64,000 nucleotides of DNA. Origin: Acetivibrio cellulolyticus CD2. GTDB lineage: Bacteria; Bacillota; Clostridia; Acetivibrionales; Acetivibrionaceae. A model generated the notes under the pieces. That model saw nothing but the letters and a program-made list of their open reading frames with translations, ran no database searches and was not told the origin of the DNA. The position numbers were made by a program, and so were the translations under genes. The stretch is from NCBI RefSeq assembly GCF_000179595.2, contig NZ_JH556657.1, positions 478,946 through 542,945 of the forward strand, read 5' to 3'. This document shows positions 1-10,122 of the stretch, piece after piece; positions within the stretch are counted from its first letter, which is position 1, and each line of letters opens with the position of its first letter.

Positions 1-31
1 TTTTTATTATTTAATCTAGGAGGTCAAAGGG

Positions 32-745
32 ATGTTTAAAAAGCTAGTAGCAGCCATATTTGTTCTATGCTTTGTGTTTTTGCAATTTGGGGCCGCTTAT
101 GCAGAAGGAGTCAACGAGGTTTTGAATCCGGGATTTGAAGAAAGTAGTTCTGAAGCTACTTTTTGGGAAAACAGGATTTATAACACATCACCAGGTGCCG
201 GAGAAATAAGTGTGCAAACTGCACAAGCGCATTCAGGAAACAATTGCGTCAGAATTACAAACAGTGTAGGAAACGATTCAAGGGTTGTTCAGGTTGTGCC
301 GGTAAAGCCAAGTACACTGTATAAAATTTCAGGCTGGGTAAAGACTGAAAATGTGGGCAATGAAGGAAAGGGTGCAATCCTTTCAGTGTACATGATGATG
401 ATTTCTACAAAAGAACTTAAAGGTACAAATGATTGGACCTATGTGGAATTCTATGGACGAACAGGACCGGACCAACAGGCTCTGGAATTTACTGCAGGAG
501 TAGGCGGTCATAGTGGTGAGAGTACAGGAACTGCATATTTTGACGACTTATCAGTTGAGGAAACATTGAACGTTCCTGAGGGTGCAGCTATAGAGAACCT
601 TTATACACCACAGCAAGGCAATCAGGGGACGGGCAACACAGAACAATCAGACAACAAGGGTTGGATAACTGCTTTGATAGTTGCATTGGCAGTTGCTATA
701 GGTGCAATTATATTTTTTTGTGTTCAGAATGTCAGGAAAAGCTGA
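32..745 (+). CDS. Secreted carbohydrate-binding-like protein with C-terminal membrane anchor
   Basis: A 237-aa protein. Residues 1-24 form a typical signal peptide (cleavage likely after AYA). Residues about 29-178 look like a beta-sandwich of the CBM4/9 (CenC-like) type: it opens with NPGFEE, has the pattern of Trp/Tyr-rich strands (YKISGWVKTENVG) and ends with AYFDDLSVEE, the usual close of such domains. A Gln/Asn/Gly-rich linker follows, then one hydrophobic helix (about 211-231) and a basic tail, so the protein is probably anchored with the domain outside. An AGGAGG at 18-23 supports the ATG. The stop overlaps the start of the downstream GT39 gene by one base (TGATG), so the two are probably translationally coupled. 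The ligand is unknown; the family assignment is by fold pattern only. Confidence 0.75.
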   Translation: MFKKLVAAIFVLCFVFLQFGAAYAEGVNEVLNPGFEESSSEATFWENRIYNTSPGAGEISVQTAQAHSGNNCVRITNSVGNDSRVVQVVPVKPSTLYKISGWVKTENVGNEGKGAILSVYMMMISTKELKGTNDWTYVEFYGRTGPDQQALEFTAGVGGHSGESTGTAYFDDLSVEETLNVPEGAAIENLYTPQQGNQGTGNTEQSDNKGWITALIVALAVAIGAIIFFCVQNVRKS

Positions 746-2628
746 TGACAAGAATACTGAAGCAGCCAAATAATCAACAAAATGGTACTGACAAGAGTAA
801 TTTTGAAGGTATTTCAAATACAAAGCCGTTTAAGATAGACAAAAAAGATATGATTATTATGTCAGTTATGACGCTTGTATATGCAGTAATTGCAATTTAT
901 AACCTAGGCTCTACAAATGTACCGGAGACTTACTGGAAACCGTCTGCATTGGGTACTACTTTTAGTGTAAATTTTGACCGTGAATATGACATTTCAAAAA
1001 TAGCCTTCTATAATGGAGTTGCAGACCTAAATTTAAGGATCGAATATCTTAGGCCGGATGGTAATTACGAACCTGTTGCTACAATAAAGCAGGATGTGTA
1101 TAAAGCATTTATGTGGGATTCCGTAGTTACACAGTTTAAGGCTAAGACACTTAGATTTAAGGTGCAGAAAATCGGAGGCACTTTAAATGAAATAGTCTTC
1201 TTTGAGCAGGGCAGCAAAGAACCTATAAAGAATTTCACTGTGGAAACTGAAAAAGTGAGCCAGAACGATAAGGGTACAGTGCAAAACCTTTTTGATGAAC
1301 TGGATGTTGGGGATTATGAAAACAACTACATGAATTCAACCTATTTTGATGAAATATATTTTCCAAGGACAGCATTCGAGAACATAAACCGTATGGAACC
1401 ATACGAGACTACACATCCGCCTCTTGGAAAGGATATTATGGCTTTGGGCTTGCTTATTTTTGGTGTAAACCCATTTGGATGGCGTATAATGGGAACTTTG
1501 TTTGGAGTTGCTATGATTCCGCTTATGTATCTTTTTGGCAAGAAGATATTCCGCAAGAGGATATACGGATTTATCAGTGCATTCCTAATTATGTTTGAGT
1601 GTATGCATTTTGCTCAGACAAGAATTGGTACAATTGATTCATATGCAGGGTTCTTTGTAATTCTGGCGTATTATTTTATGTATGATAGCTTTATGAACAA
1701 GTCATATGAAGTGGGATTCAAAAAGAGTTTATTGCCGCTGATGCTTGCCGGAATATGCTGGGGGCTTGGCTCTGCAAGTAAATGGACTGCGGTATATGCA
1801 GGTGGCGGTCTTGCAGTTCTTTACTTCACTTCGAAGTTCCTCGAATATAAGAGTTATGAAAAGTCGTTGAGGAAAAAAGCATTATCAGGGGGTGCAAGGC
1901 AATCTAAAATACGTGAGTGGTTTTCTAATAACTTTGTGCGCACATCCTTGGCCTGTGTAATATTTTTTGTAGTGATACCGGTAATACTATACACTGCTTC
2001 ATACCTGCCCATCATAACGCTTCCGGGCGAGGGACATAACCTTGGAGAAGTTTGGAGATACCAGGTTAATATGTTTGATTACCATTCGAAATTAACAGAT
2101 ACGCATGCATGGGCATCGCCGGCTTACTCATGGCCTTTGATCCAGAAGCCTTTGCTTGAATACAGGAATATGAGTCTTCCTGGAGATAGAACGTCATTGA
2201 TGTATGTTATGGGAAATCCGGCAGTCTTTTGGTTTGGAATTGTTTGTGTATTTGCTGCAATATTAATAGGTATAATGAAGAAGGATAAGAGAGTGTTCCC
2301 TATTTTAGTGGCGTTTGCATTTCAATACCTCCCATGGTTCAGGGTAAGCCGCTGCATATTTATATATCACTTCTTCACATCAGTGCCATTTATGATACTG
2401 TGCACTGTGTATGTATTAAATTTCCTGAGGGAAGATTTTCCAAAAATTGTGGGAAGGGATTTTGGCAGCAAGGCAGCAGGGGAAACTACCTATAAAGTTT
2501 CAACAGCATTTATATACAGTTATCTTGTAATAACACTTGCGTTGTTTATATTCCTTTACCCTGCGATTTCGGGAATGGAAGTTCCGACAACTTATCTAAA
2601 CTGGGTTAAATGGATCCACATAGCGTAA
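745..2628 (+). CDS. GT39 family (PMT-type) protein O-mannosyltransferase-like membrane enzyme
   Basis: A 627-aa polytopic membrane protein. The start is set at the ATG at 745, which overlaps the preceding stop; an upstream in-frame TTG at 661 would lie inside the preceding gene. After a first membrane helix comes an extracytoplasmic discoidin-like segment (about residues 45-165). Then comes the PMT signature: an acidic DE pair (FDEIYFPRTAF) and YETTHPPLGK near residue 219, followed by many hydrophobic helices. This family moves a sugar from a polyprenyl-phosphate carrier to Ser/Thr of secreted proteins (established for PMTs). In cellulolytic clostridia the Thr/Pro linkers of cellulases are O-glycosylated, so those enzymes are plausible acceptors (inference). 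The discoidin-like insert is unusual. Operon with the membrane-anchored CBM-like protein upstream. Confidence 0.85.
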   Translation: MTRILKQPNNQQNGTDKSNFEGISNTKPFKIDKKDMIIMSVMTLVYAVIAIYNLGSTNVPETYWKPSALGTTFSVNFDREYDISKIAFYNGVADLNLRIEYLRPDGNYEPVATIKQDVYKAFMWDSVVTQFKAKTLRFKVQKIGGTLNEIVFFEQGSKEPIKNFTVETEKVSQNDKGTVQNLFDELDVGDYENNYMNSTYFDEIYFPRTAFENINRMEPYETTHPPLGKDIMALGLLIFGVNPFGWRIMGTLFGVAMIPLMYLFGKKIFRKRIYGFISAFLIMFECMHFAQTRIGTIDSYAGFFVILAYYFMYDSFMNKSYEVGFKKSLLPLMLAGICWGLGSASKWTAVYAGGGLAVLYFTSKFLEYKSYEKSLRKKALSGGARQSKIREWFSNNFVRTSLACVIFFVVIPVILYTASYLPIITLPGEGHNLGEVWRYQVNMFDYHSKLTDTHAWASPAYSWPLIQKPLLEYRNMSLPGDRTSLMYVMGNPAVFWFGIVCVFAAILIGIMKKDKRVFPILVAFAFQYLPWFRVSRCIFIYHFFTSVPFMILCTVYVLNFLREDFPKIVGRDFGSKAAGETTYKVSTAFIYSYLVITLALFIFLYPAISGMEVPTTYLNWVKWIHIA

Positions 2629-2722
2629 TAGATTTGAGATATCAAAATAGGCTGATTTAAGAATGATTTTAGAGCATTTAATACTAATATACACCTATTA
2701 TCATTTCGTAAAGCAGAATAAG

Positions 2723-2758
2723 AGGTGGCATTGACCGTTAGGTCCATGCCACCTTAAA
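2723..2758 (+). terminator. Stem-loop terminator after the GT39 gene
   Basis: AGGTGGCAT at 2723-2731 pairs with ATGCCACCT at 2746-2754, with a further GACC/GGTC pairing in the loop. The T-run after it is short and broken (TAAATTTTA), so termination may be weak. Confidence 0.55.
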
Positions 2759-2796
2759 TTTTAGCTGCATGGCAATAAAAAGGATATAAAAACAGA

Positions 2797-2826
2797 GGAT
2801 GACTAAAGCGTCATCCCATGTTTTTG
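2797..2826. terminator. Bidirectional terminator between the GT39 gene and the GH48-GH9 gene
   Basis: GGATGAC (2797-2803) pairs with GTCATCC (2810-2816). It is followed by a T-run on the plus strand (2821-2825) and on the minus strand by TCTGTTTTTATA, so it can end both convergent transcripts. Confidence 0.75.
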
Positions 2827-2907
2827 TGTATATATAAAATTATCATTTAGGGCATTTAAGATTTGGGTAGACTATACACCCGTAAAATTAATCCTTAAAG
2901 ACCACTT

Positions 2908-5900
2908 TTATGGTTCTGTTCCAAATACAAGCTTTCCTGAAATATATACTGGAATCTTGCTATTTTGTGCATAATCGGAGGCTGTTGAACTAAAAGAGTA
3001 GTCATTAGACTGACTATAGTTGCTCCAGTCATTTTTAGAAAACCTTGCCTGCACATCTACGCTTTTACCCGGTTCAATAGACCCTGCTCCGCTTGAAAAA
3101 CTAATTTCAAGGTAGTAGTCTGCTCCACTTTTTGAAGAAGAAAGTTTGTTAAAGGAGCCAGTGACGTTGGAATTACCTGCAGAGCTCCAGTCACACCAGA
3201 AGGTTTGAGGTTTGTCGCCATCGATGGTATAGTAATATCTCAATTTTACAGTAGATAGGTTTATACTTGAACCACTGTTGTTTACAAGCCTTAATCTTGG
3301 GGTTATGCCGTTTGTAGAGTCTGTTCCATTTCCATTTGCACATTGAACTACGATCTTACCGCTGCTGCTTGAAATATTATTATTTGTATTATTATTGTTA
3401 TTGGAGCTAAAGCCGCTTGATGTTGAAGGGCTTGGAACAGCTAAAGTAGTATTGTTTGATGACGGCGGAGTATTTAAATTCTGGGAAACGCCAGAAGAGA
3501 CTTGTTTTCCGTCTGGTTCCGTTCCAAAGGCAAGAATACCGTTATCATAAACAGGAATATATTTGGTTTTTACTGTGGAATTTGCTGCAAGATCCTTATA
3601 CGAGTAATCATTTTTTGGATCGAAGTATGAAGTACCTTCGGGTGCGGCTATTCTGAACTGCACTTCCTTTTTGTAGTCTGACTGTCCTCCGGGGAATATC
3701 TTTGTTCCACTAAAGTCAACAGTTACATAATAAATATTGCCATTATAAGGTTTGAGTTCAGATATTTTTGACCCTTGATTATAATTTGCACTTGCCTTAA
3801 TGTCGGCAGCAGAATGGCCGGAACTTATTACTTCACTTAAATCAACGAAGTAGTTGAAAGTCAGGTTCTCACATACTCTTGCCGGCCATGCAGATTTATT
3901 ATTTACAACTGCCTTTATTTCAATAAAATTACTTCCTGATGCGTTAATACCGGCTTCTACATAGACTTCATCAGCAGTTTTTTCTTCTATTCCGTTAAAG
4001 GTTTCAGAAGGACTACCTGCATATGATTGGTACATCCTTGCCAAAAGACCTACAAATCCTGCATTGTAATCGCAGGCTACCTCATTGCATACATAATCAT
4101 TTATTTCATCTTTGTAGCTGTCTGCTGCATCAGGTCCTCCAACAAGTGCCCCATATAATGTATGCATGTGCTTATCAGGGATTGTCTGGCTATTGGCCCA
4201 GGATCCGTGAGATGTTCTGTGGTGAGGATGCTGTGGAGAGGTTTTTCCGAAACCTACAACAAAACTTCGGCCACTGCTGCCTAAAGCATAGTTTGCCTGG
4301 TTTTCTGCAAATTTTATATAGTTTTTTGCTTTTGTTTTATCTGATCCTGACCAGTCTGAATATACGCATGCAAGAAAAGCTGTTGTAGTTGCATATCTCA
4401 AAGAACCCCATTGATCAAGCCATGCAAGGCCTTTTGGAGTGTATTTAATATGGTCTCCACCAGAGCTGTTTGCCCACCAGTCAAGATGCCTTTCTATGTT
4501 TTGCTTATGCTTACTGTTGCTACCTGAAATTTTGGCAAGCAGAAGTGATGCTCCGTAGTGTACATCATCCCAGCATTGACTCCATTTGTATTTTATAGTT
4601 GTAGATTGAGGTTCTGTTCCCCACTTAGACACATATCCTTCTGCCTTATTAAGGTAAGAATTATCATTTGTTGCAAGATAAAGCCAGGCGCCTGCCCATG
4701 ATAGCTCATCATAAAAGCCGCTCCAAGATTTGTAGAAGCTGTTGGCAGCAGTATAGCCTGCATCACTTTTTGTACTGTCGGCAAACTCAAATAGTTCCTT
4801 AGCATGTTTCAAGCATTCTTTAGAATAGGCAGCATCTATATCCTTAAAGATAATAGCGGCAGAAGCTAATGCGGCAGCTGTTTCAGCAGAAACTGCAGAG
4901 CCGGGAGCTGATTTATCCAGTTTGTATGAGGGCCTATCCATCGGCAAGGCTTCAGCCGGTCCCCACCAGGCGTGGTCAGCATCTCCGCTGCCAACCTGGT
5001 AATAGTAGACATCTGCTTTGGGGTGACACTTAATGAAGTAGTCGGTTGCCCATTTTATATTTTCAAGTATAGGATCAAGCTGCCCGCTTTTTTTGAAGGC
5101 ATCTTTGTATTCATAAACCGACCAGCTTAGCATTGCAGATGAATATGCCATCGGAAGGTTGAATTTGACATGGTCACCGGCATCATACCAACCCCCTGTA
5201 AGGTCAATACCCGCGTCTTTTCCGTCATTGAGCCCGGAATCTCCGCGCCAGTTAAGGCGAAGTACAGTTGAACTAAGTTTTCCGGAGCGCTGGCATTCAT
5301 AAAAGAATATGGCTTTCTGAAGCGCTTCACCATAGTTGTATGGTCCTGTAGCAGGTGGCTGTGCAGGGATATCATTTTTATATTTGTATTTATACTTACC
5401 ATTGTTCTCAATATTTCCAGAAGAAGTTGCAGAAGAACCATTTTCTTCAGAAGAGTTTGTTTCAGCAGCACTTTCTGTTTTTGAGGCGTGTTCAATAACA
5501 AGACCATTTTTTTTCTCTATATATATGTGATACATTGCATTAGCCATTGCAATATCAGCCTGTGCCCAATAACGGTGATAGGTCATAACGGGGTCTTTTC
5601 CGTTTTTAACTGTTTCACTCACCTTCTTGAAATCTGGATCGTTTTTATAGTCAGGGCGCATATCTACAAAGGATATACCGTTCTTTAGCTGTGCTCCCTG
5701 GCCATTTGTTCCGCTAAAGCCTTCCGGTATATAAACTTCATCAAAAAAGCGCTTATAGTCTTCTCTTTTTTCGGATACTGCAATACCTTTGTCATCTCGA
5801 TAATTCTTCCACATTCTGTCTAAAAGCTCTTTAGCTGTATCCTTGGATTTTGCATCCATTGTACTTCCGTACTTTTCAGTTGCAGCTGCATAGTATATAA

Positions 5901-7563
5901 GTGTTTTTGAATAAGCTGCAGCTACACCTACGTCATTTGTGTAATCCTTAACCTTACAGTGAAGGTTAGGATTTTCGGTCGATTTACCGGTCCATGTGTC
6001 AGGCTCTCCTGACCATTCAAGTGTTGAAGGTATTTCATATGTACCGTCACTTTTTAATTTTGTATTTGATAAAGCCCATTTAACCCATTTTTCACAGACA
6101 GGCCTTATATTTTCATCTCCTGAAAGGTAATAATATTCCATTACTCTTTCCATAGACCATGCCTGGAATCCAAACCAATTGTTGCTGGAAGGATCATGAT
6201 ATACAGGCTGGTAATCATATGCCATATCATAGAATGTGCTTTTATTCGCGGGATATTTGGAGTATTTGCCTTCCCAGCTGTTTGTTACCCCTCCTGCAAT
6301 TGCTCCTTCAGAACTTTGCAGGTATTGGTAAAGTTCAATTTGGCGACTGAGACTTTTTTTCCAATCTTCCTGTGATCCCTGTGATTTAGGCTTTAATGCA
6401 GCTTCCTGTGATAAAGCGTATGCTGCAACTGGATTTTGATAACCCTGGTGGCAATGAGAGCTTCCAATTCTCCAGCTCCATGCCCCGTTAATATCACCGC
6501 CCCAGGAGGCATACCATGATAGCAGGTAATGACAGCTGTCATAGCCTGTTCCTGCTGTTGACTTATCCTGGACTCCAATTGGTCTGAAGTATTTGTCGAA
6601 GAATGTATATCTTAAATAATCTCCCATTTTGGCAGCTTTATTGGAATAGTCGACAATTTCTCCATCCACACCCTGTTCTTTTGCCCATATATAGGCCCAG
6701 TAAGAAGCTTGAACCTGCCTTGCATCAGCATCAGAAGCAGATGTGTAACGCCATTGCTTGGAAGGCTGACCGAAACTCCCAAAGAGGCCTAAAAATCCGC
6801 CTTTTTCACCTGCACCCCATTTAAAGTCCTCCCATGCTGGATGGGGAACTGTTTCCCAAACTGATTCCTCAGCACCGCGCTGATAAGTATTAATGTAAGA
6901 GCACCTGCTTGTACCGTCACCATGGTTTCCGTATTTATAAAAATTGTCAACATCAAGCAGCCAATGCATTTGGTATATAGATTTGGAACCATATGCTGAA
7001 GCCAAGCTATCTGCTATTGGGTCGGTTCCTGTTGGAGCATTTTCACTGCCCGAAGTAGGATATTCATTGGGAGTATTTGCTTCGGGAGCAAATTGCGCAG
7101 GCTTTGCAGGCGGATATTTATCAGTTCCTGGTTGGTCACTTTGTGCATTTGGAATTATGTATTTTTCTGTTTTGTCCCAGGCATCCTTATAATATGACCA
7201 GTCCCCGGTAAGTTTAGCGTAAGTGGCACCTAGCCAGGTCATAAAGCTGAATGATTCACTTGTTGTAAGATGGCCATAGTCAGGAGCTTCCACTAATAAT
7301 GTCTCAATTGAATGATAAGGTACACCTTCTTCACTAAGGTAGCCTTTTGATTGAATGTCATTAAACAATTCCAGAAATCTGTCAGAGTATACTGTTGCAT
7401 TTGAGGATCTTGAGGATGATGCAGGAATCTTACCATTCGGAGTATTGAGGGTAGCTTTTGTACCTCTATTTTGTGCTATTAATATCGTGCATGCTACAAC
7501 TAGAGCTACCCCTAAAATAGCGGCTATCTTTTTTCTTTCTTTTAATATTCGATAAATTTTCAT
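2908..7563 (-). CDS. Bifunctional GH48-GH9-CBM3-CBM3 cellulase, non-cellulosomal
   Basis: A 1,551-aa enzyme. The start is the ATG at 7563, with GGAGGTGA nine bases upstream; a longer reading to 7638 lacks a ribosome binding site. Order: signal peptide or N-terminal anchor (about 13-31); GH48 processive cellulase (about 55-680, with the TTSESF region that carries the proposed proton donor in this family); Ser/Asn/Lys linker; GH9 (about 739-1180) with nucleophile/base region [23 protein letters not shown] and the acid in [10 protein letters not shown]; a CBM3c-like module (about 1192-1347) fused directly to GH9, as in processive endoglucanases; an Asn/Ser linker; and a C-terminal CBM3 (about 1401-1551). 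There is no dockerin, so it is secreted free. GH48 and GH9 are the classic synergistic pair: Cel9Z/Cel48Y in C. stercorarium are separate enzymes, and Caldicellulosiruptor CelA has the reverse order. A terminator lies downstream and a divergent dockerin gene upstream. Confidence 0.95.
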   Translation of the reverse strand: MKIYRILKERKKIAAILGVALVVACTILIAQNRGTKATLNTPNGKIPASSSRSSNATVYSDRFLELFNDIQSKGYLSEEGVPYHSIETLLVEAPDYGHLTTSESFSFMTWLGATYAKLTGDWSYYKDAWDKTEKYIIPNAQSDQPGTDKYPPAKPAQFAPEANTPNEYPTSGSENAPTGTDPIADSLASAYGSKSIYQMHWLLDVDNFYKYGNHGDGTSRCSYINTYQRGAEESVWETVPHPAWEDFKWGAGEKGGFLGLFGSFGQPSKQWRYTSASDADARQVQASYWAYIWAKEQGVDGEIVDYSNKAAKMGDYLRYTFFDKYFRPIGVQDKSTAGTGYDSCHYLLSWYASWGGDINGAWSWRIGSSHCHQGYQNPVAAYALSQEAALKPKSQGSQEDWKKSLSRQIELYQYLQSSEGAIAGGVTNSWEGKYSKYPANKSTFYDMAYDYQPVYHDPSSNNWFGFQAWSMERVMEYYYLSGDENIRPVCEKWVKWALSNTKLKSDGTYEIPSTLEWSGEPDTWTGKSTENPNLHCKVKDYTNDVGVAAAYSKTLIYYAAATEKYGSTMDAKSKDTAKELLDRMWKNYRDDKGIAVSEKREDYKRFFDEVYIPEGFSGTNGQGAQLKNGISFVDMRPDYKNDPDFKKVSETVKNGKDPVMTYHRYWAQADIAMANAMYHIYIEKKNGLVIEHASKTESAAETNSSEENGSSATSSGNIENNGKYKYKYKNDIPAQPPATGPYNYGEALQKAIFFYECQRSGKLSSTVLRLNWRGDSGLNDGKDAGIDLTGGWYDAGDHVKFNLPMAYSSAMLSWSVYEYKDAFKKSGQLDPILENIKWATDYFIKCHPKADVYYYQVGSGDADHAWWGPAEALPMDRPSYKLDKSAPGSAVSAETAAALASAAIIFKDIDAAYSKECLKHAKELFEFADSTKSDAGYTAANSFYKSWSGFYDELSWAGAWLYLATNDNSYLNKAEGYVSKWGTEPQSTTIKYKWSQCWDDVHYGASLLLAKISGSNSKHKQNIERHLDWWANSSGGDHIKYTPKGLAWLDQWGSLRYATTTAFLACVYSDWSGSDKTKAKNYIKFAENQANYALGSSGRSFVVGFGKTSPQHPHHRTSHGSWANSQTIPDKHMHTLYGALVGGPDAADSYKDEINDYVCNEVACDYNAGFVGLLARMYQSYAGSPSETFNGIEEKTADEVYVEAGINASGSNFIEIKAVVNNKSAWPARVCENLTFNYFVDLSEVISSGHSAADIKASANYNQGSKISELKPYNGNIYYVTVDFSGTKIFPGGQSDYKKEVQFRIAAPEGTSYFDPKNDYSYKDLAANSTVKTKYIPVYDNGILAFGTEPDGKQVSSGVSQNLNTPPSSNNTTLAVPSPSTSSGFSSNNNNNTNNNISSSSGKIVVQCANGNGTDSTNGITPRLRLVNNSGSSINLSTVKLRYYYTIDGDKPQTFWCDWSSAGNSNVTGSFNKLSSSKSGADYYLEISFSSGAGSIEPGKSVDVQARFSKNDWSNYSQSNDYSFSSTASDYAQNSKIPVYISGKLVFGTEP

Positions 7564-7663
7564 AGAATCGTCACCTCCAAACAATAATTCGCCGGAAGGG
7601 GTAGTTTTTGTATACATAAATATATATGGAGCGTGCATTTTTTAGTTTAAGGCTGATTTATTG

Positions 7664-7712
7664 TAAATAGGCCATGGAGCAGCCTATTTATAAAACTGTG
7701 ATTTTTACAGTT
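7664..7712. promoter_or_regulatory. Two adjacent palindromes in the divergent cellulase/CotH control region
   Basis: TAAATAGGC/GCCTATTTA (7664-7672 and 7682-7690) and AACTGT/ACAGTT (7694-7699 and 7707-7712) lie side by side between the divergent GH48-GH9 and CotH genes. Neither is followed by a strong T-run, so they look more like operators or leader hairpins than terminators. No regulator is identified. Confidence 0.4.
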
Positions 7713-7869
7713 GAACTGAAATTTTTCCACTATTCAATATAAAACACAAAGTATATTATAAAAATGATTATAGCTTATTCTAATCAACAAATTCTGATTT
7801 TAAAATCTATAGAGCATAACAATGCTGTAGCCCGATTCAAAAGGAAAATATTAATAGGGAGGTTATACT

Positions 7870-9870
7870 ATGAAAAGAAAATTACCAGCTATAACGGTAT
7901 CATTAATAGTTACTGTTGTAGCAACATGTACCTTGGGGGGGAATTGCAAAGAAAAAGTGTATGCATCAGAAATAGGAAATGCAGCAGAAGTGGCTTCTTC
8001 AAATGTTGAATTCAATCAACTTGAAATGCCAATAATTTCAATCAATACTGTTTCTGGAAGTGAAATCAGTTCTGAAGAAGAATATGTTGGCGCACAAATC
8101 AGTATAATTAATGATGAAGGCAATTATGAAATGACTGATATGAATACGTCAATAAAACTTCGCGGCAGCAGTTCCATGTATGCAGAAAAGAAAAGTTACA
8201 AAATGAAATTTGAAGAAAAACAGAATTTGCTTAATGTTGGTGGTGGCGCAGGAAAGCCATGGCTTTTGATAGCGAATTATTCTGATCATTCCCTTTTAAG
8301 AAATTTTACTGCCTATCATTTTGCTGATAAACTAACCGGTATGTCTTATTCACCAAACTGCCGTTCTGTAGAAGTATATCTTAACGGTGAATATCAAGGT
8401 GTTTGTTTACTTTGTGAGGATAATAATGTTAATAAAAATCGCGTAGCGATTGAAGAAGCACAGGATGAAGTCGAAGACAATGGATATTTAGTTGAAATGT
8501 CCAGATATGCTGGAGAAAATGTGTTTGCTGTTGATACAGCGAGTTATGTAATACAAAGCAATTTATCTGAAACAGCGTCAATAAAAGAACAGCAGATTAC
8601 TTACATATCCAAATACATTGAAGAATCCTATAATGCCTTGAAAAATGGTAATAAAGACGATGTAAAAAAACTCATTGATATTGATTCATTAGTTGATATA
8701 TACATCGGCAATGAAATTGTAAAAAATGTTGATGCCGGCTGGGATAGCTTCTATATGTACAAAGATGTTAATGGAAAACTCTGCTTTGGTCCTATGTGGG
8801 ACTTTGACCTTTCTATGGGAAATGCAAACTGTGTAAAAGGATTTGACTCATGGGCAGGATTTAACCCATATCATGTTTTAAATGTCAATGCAAATGCAAA
8901 TCCATGGTTCTGCCATGCACTTTCATATGAATGGTTCCGTGAATTGGTAAAAGAGCGTTGGAATGAACTTCAGAATGATCTTAATGATATACCAAACATA
9001 GTTATTAACGAAGCTGAATCAAATTATCAGTCTTATTGCAGAAATTTTGAGAAGTGGGATATATTGGGTAAACAGACGAATATATCACCAGCTGAAATAG
9101 TTGCACTTCCAACATATAAAGACCATTATACTTATCTTAGCAATTGGTTATCCAAGCGTATAAACTGGTTAACAGAATACTATAATAGTGAAGATTTTAC
9201 AAATGGAGTTTTTGTTAAAGAGGATGGCAAAAAACTATCTTCTGATTCTAATTTAGTGGAATTAAGTTCAGTCCTGGCATTTGGATGCTCAGGCTATGAA
9301 ATGTTACCAAATACAGGAATAGCTGTGTCATTTGAAGAAGGTGGTTCAGCTTGGGCACAGGCTTGTGCTACTGGTTTTATGCTGGAAGAAGGAGCAGAAT
9401 ATGTACTGTCTTTCGATTACAAATGCAGTAATGAACTCACTGTTCCATTAGCTGTTCAAAAAAACTATAAACCTTGGTCACCATATTATTCGGAAGAAAT
9501 AAATATGACTAATGAATTTCAACATTTCGAAGGTACTTTTAAAGCCACTGAAAATGACTCAAACTGTGCTCTTGCTTTAAGCCTTGGCGGAAGTACCAAG
9601 GGTACAGTTGTTACTTTTGATAATATGAGTCTTGTAAAGAAATCTACTTCAACTTTTGTATACGGCGATATAAACGGCAACGGTTCCGTAGATTCTATTG
9701 ACTTTGGCTTGTTAAGAGAATACATTTTAGGTATGCGCAAAAGCTTCGAATATGAGTATGGAGCAAAAGCAGCAGACGTATACCCAGATGGAAAAATCAA
9801 TGCTTTAGACTTTGCATATATGAGAAAGCATATCTTAGGAATAATATCTACTTTCCCTGCTGAAGAATAA
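7870..9870 (+). CDS. Cellulosomal CotH-like protein with type I dockerin
   Basis: A 666-aa secreted protein with AGGGAGG before its ATG. Residues 1-32 are a signal peptide (cleavage likely after VYA). A CotH kinase-like domain spans about 90-400: it has IKLRGSSSMY, KPWLLIANYSDHSLLRN and the acidic metal-binding motif PMWDFDLSMGN near residue 307. CotH proteins are atypical secreted protein kinases first described on spore coats. A CenC-like carbohydrate-binding region (about 450-590) follows. The C-terminus (597-660) is a type I dockerin with two duplicated calcium-binding/helix repeats, GDINGNGSVD and DVYPDGKIN, each ending in a YILG/HILG helix. The dockerin implies docking on a CipA-type scaffoldin (established); phosphorylation of cellulosome parts is inference. 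A strong terminator follows. Confidence 0.93.
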   Translation: MKRKLPAITVSLIVTVVATCTLGGNCKEKVYASEIGNAAEVASSNVEFNQLEMPIISINTVSGSEISSEEEYVGAQISIINDEGNYEMTDMNTSIKLRGSSSMYAEKKSYKMKFEEKQNLLNVGGGAGKPWLLIANYSDHSLLRNFTAYHFADKLTGMSYSPNCRSVEVYLNGEYQGVCLLCEDNNVNKNRVAIEEAQDEVEDNGYLVEMSRYAGENVFAVDTASYVIQSNLSETASIKEQQITYISKYIEESYNALKNGNKDDVKKLIDIDSLVDIYIGNEIVKNVDAGWDSFYMYKDVNGKLCFGPMWDFDLSMGNANCVKGFDSWAGFNPYHVLNVNANANPWFCHALSYEWFRELVKERWNELQNDLNDIPNIVINEAESNYQSYCRNFEKWDILGKQTNISPAEIVALPTYKDHYTYLSNWLSKRINWLTEYYNSEDFTNGVFVKEDGKKLSSDSNLVELSSVLAFGCSGYEMLPNTGIAVSFEEGGSAWAQACATGFMLEEGAEYVLSFDYKCSNELTVPLAVQKNYKPWSPYYSEEINMTNEFQHFEGTFKATENDSNCALALSLGGSTKGTVVTFDNMSLVKKSTSTFVYGDINGNGSVDSIDFGLLREYILGMRKSFEYEYGAKAADVYPDGKINALDFAYMRKHILGIISTFPAEE

Positions 9871-9882
9871 TAGGAATTTTTC

Positions 9883-9914
9883 AAAAAGGCAGCTCTTTAC
9901 GAGTTGCCTTTTTT
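9883..9914 (+). terminator. Rho-independent terminator after the CotH-dockerin gene
   Basis: AAAAAGGCAxCTC and GAGxTGCCTTTTTT form a long stem around TTTAC, followed directly by a T6 run. Confidence 0.9.
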
Positions 9915-9951
9915 GTATGCAGGCGGTGATATTTGGTTGCAAGACAAAACT

Positions 9952-9983
9952 CTACATAATATGAAGATTAGCAACATAATATG
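9952..9983 (+). promoter_or_regulatory. Paired direct repeat upstream of agrB
   Basis: CTACATAATATG (9952-9963) is repeated as CAACATAATATG (9972-9983), 20 bases apart start to start, about two helical turns. A third copy, CTACATAATGTG, lies at 12412-12423 upstream of the sensor kinase gene. The spacing resembles response-regulator direct repeats, but the sequence is not the AgrA consensus. Confidence 0.4.
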
Positions 9984-10122
9984 CAGGATTTCCTAAAAAT
10001 GTGTAGAATATAATTATATATATAATCATTAGTTGCAAAGTATTGGATTATGTTAATTACAATTTAGGTGTCAAAATGCTTCAAAGCCAGGTGAGAAACA
10101 CTTGTACAATAGGGGTGAAAGT

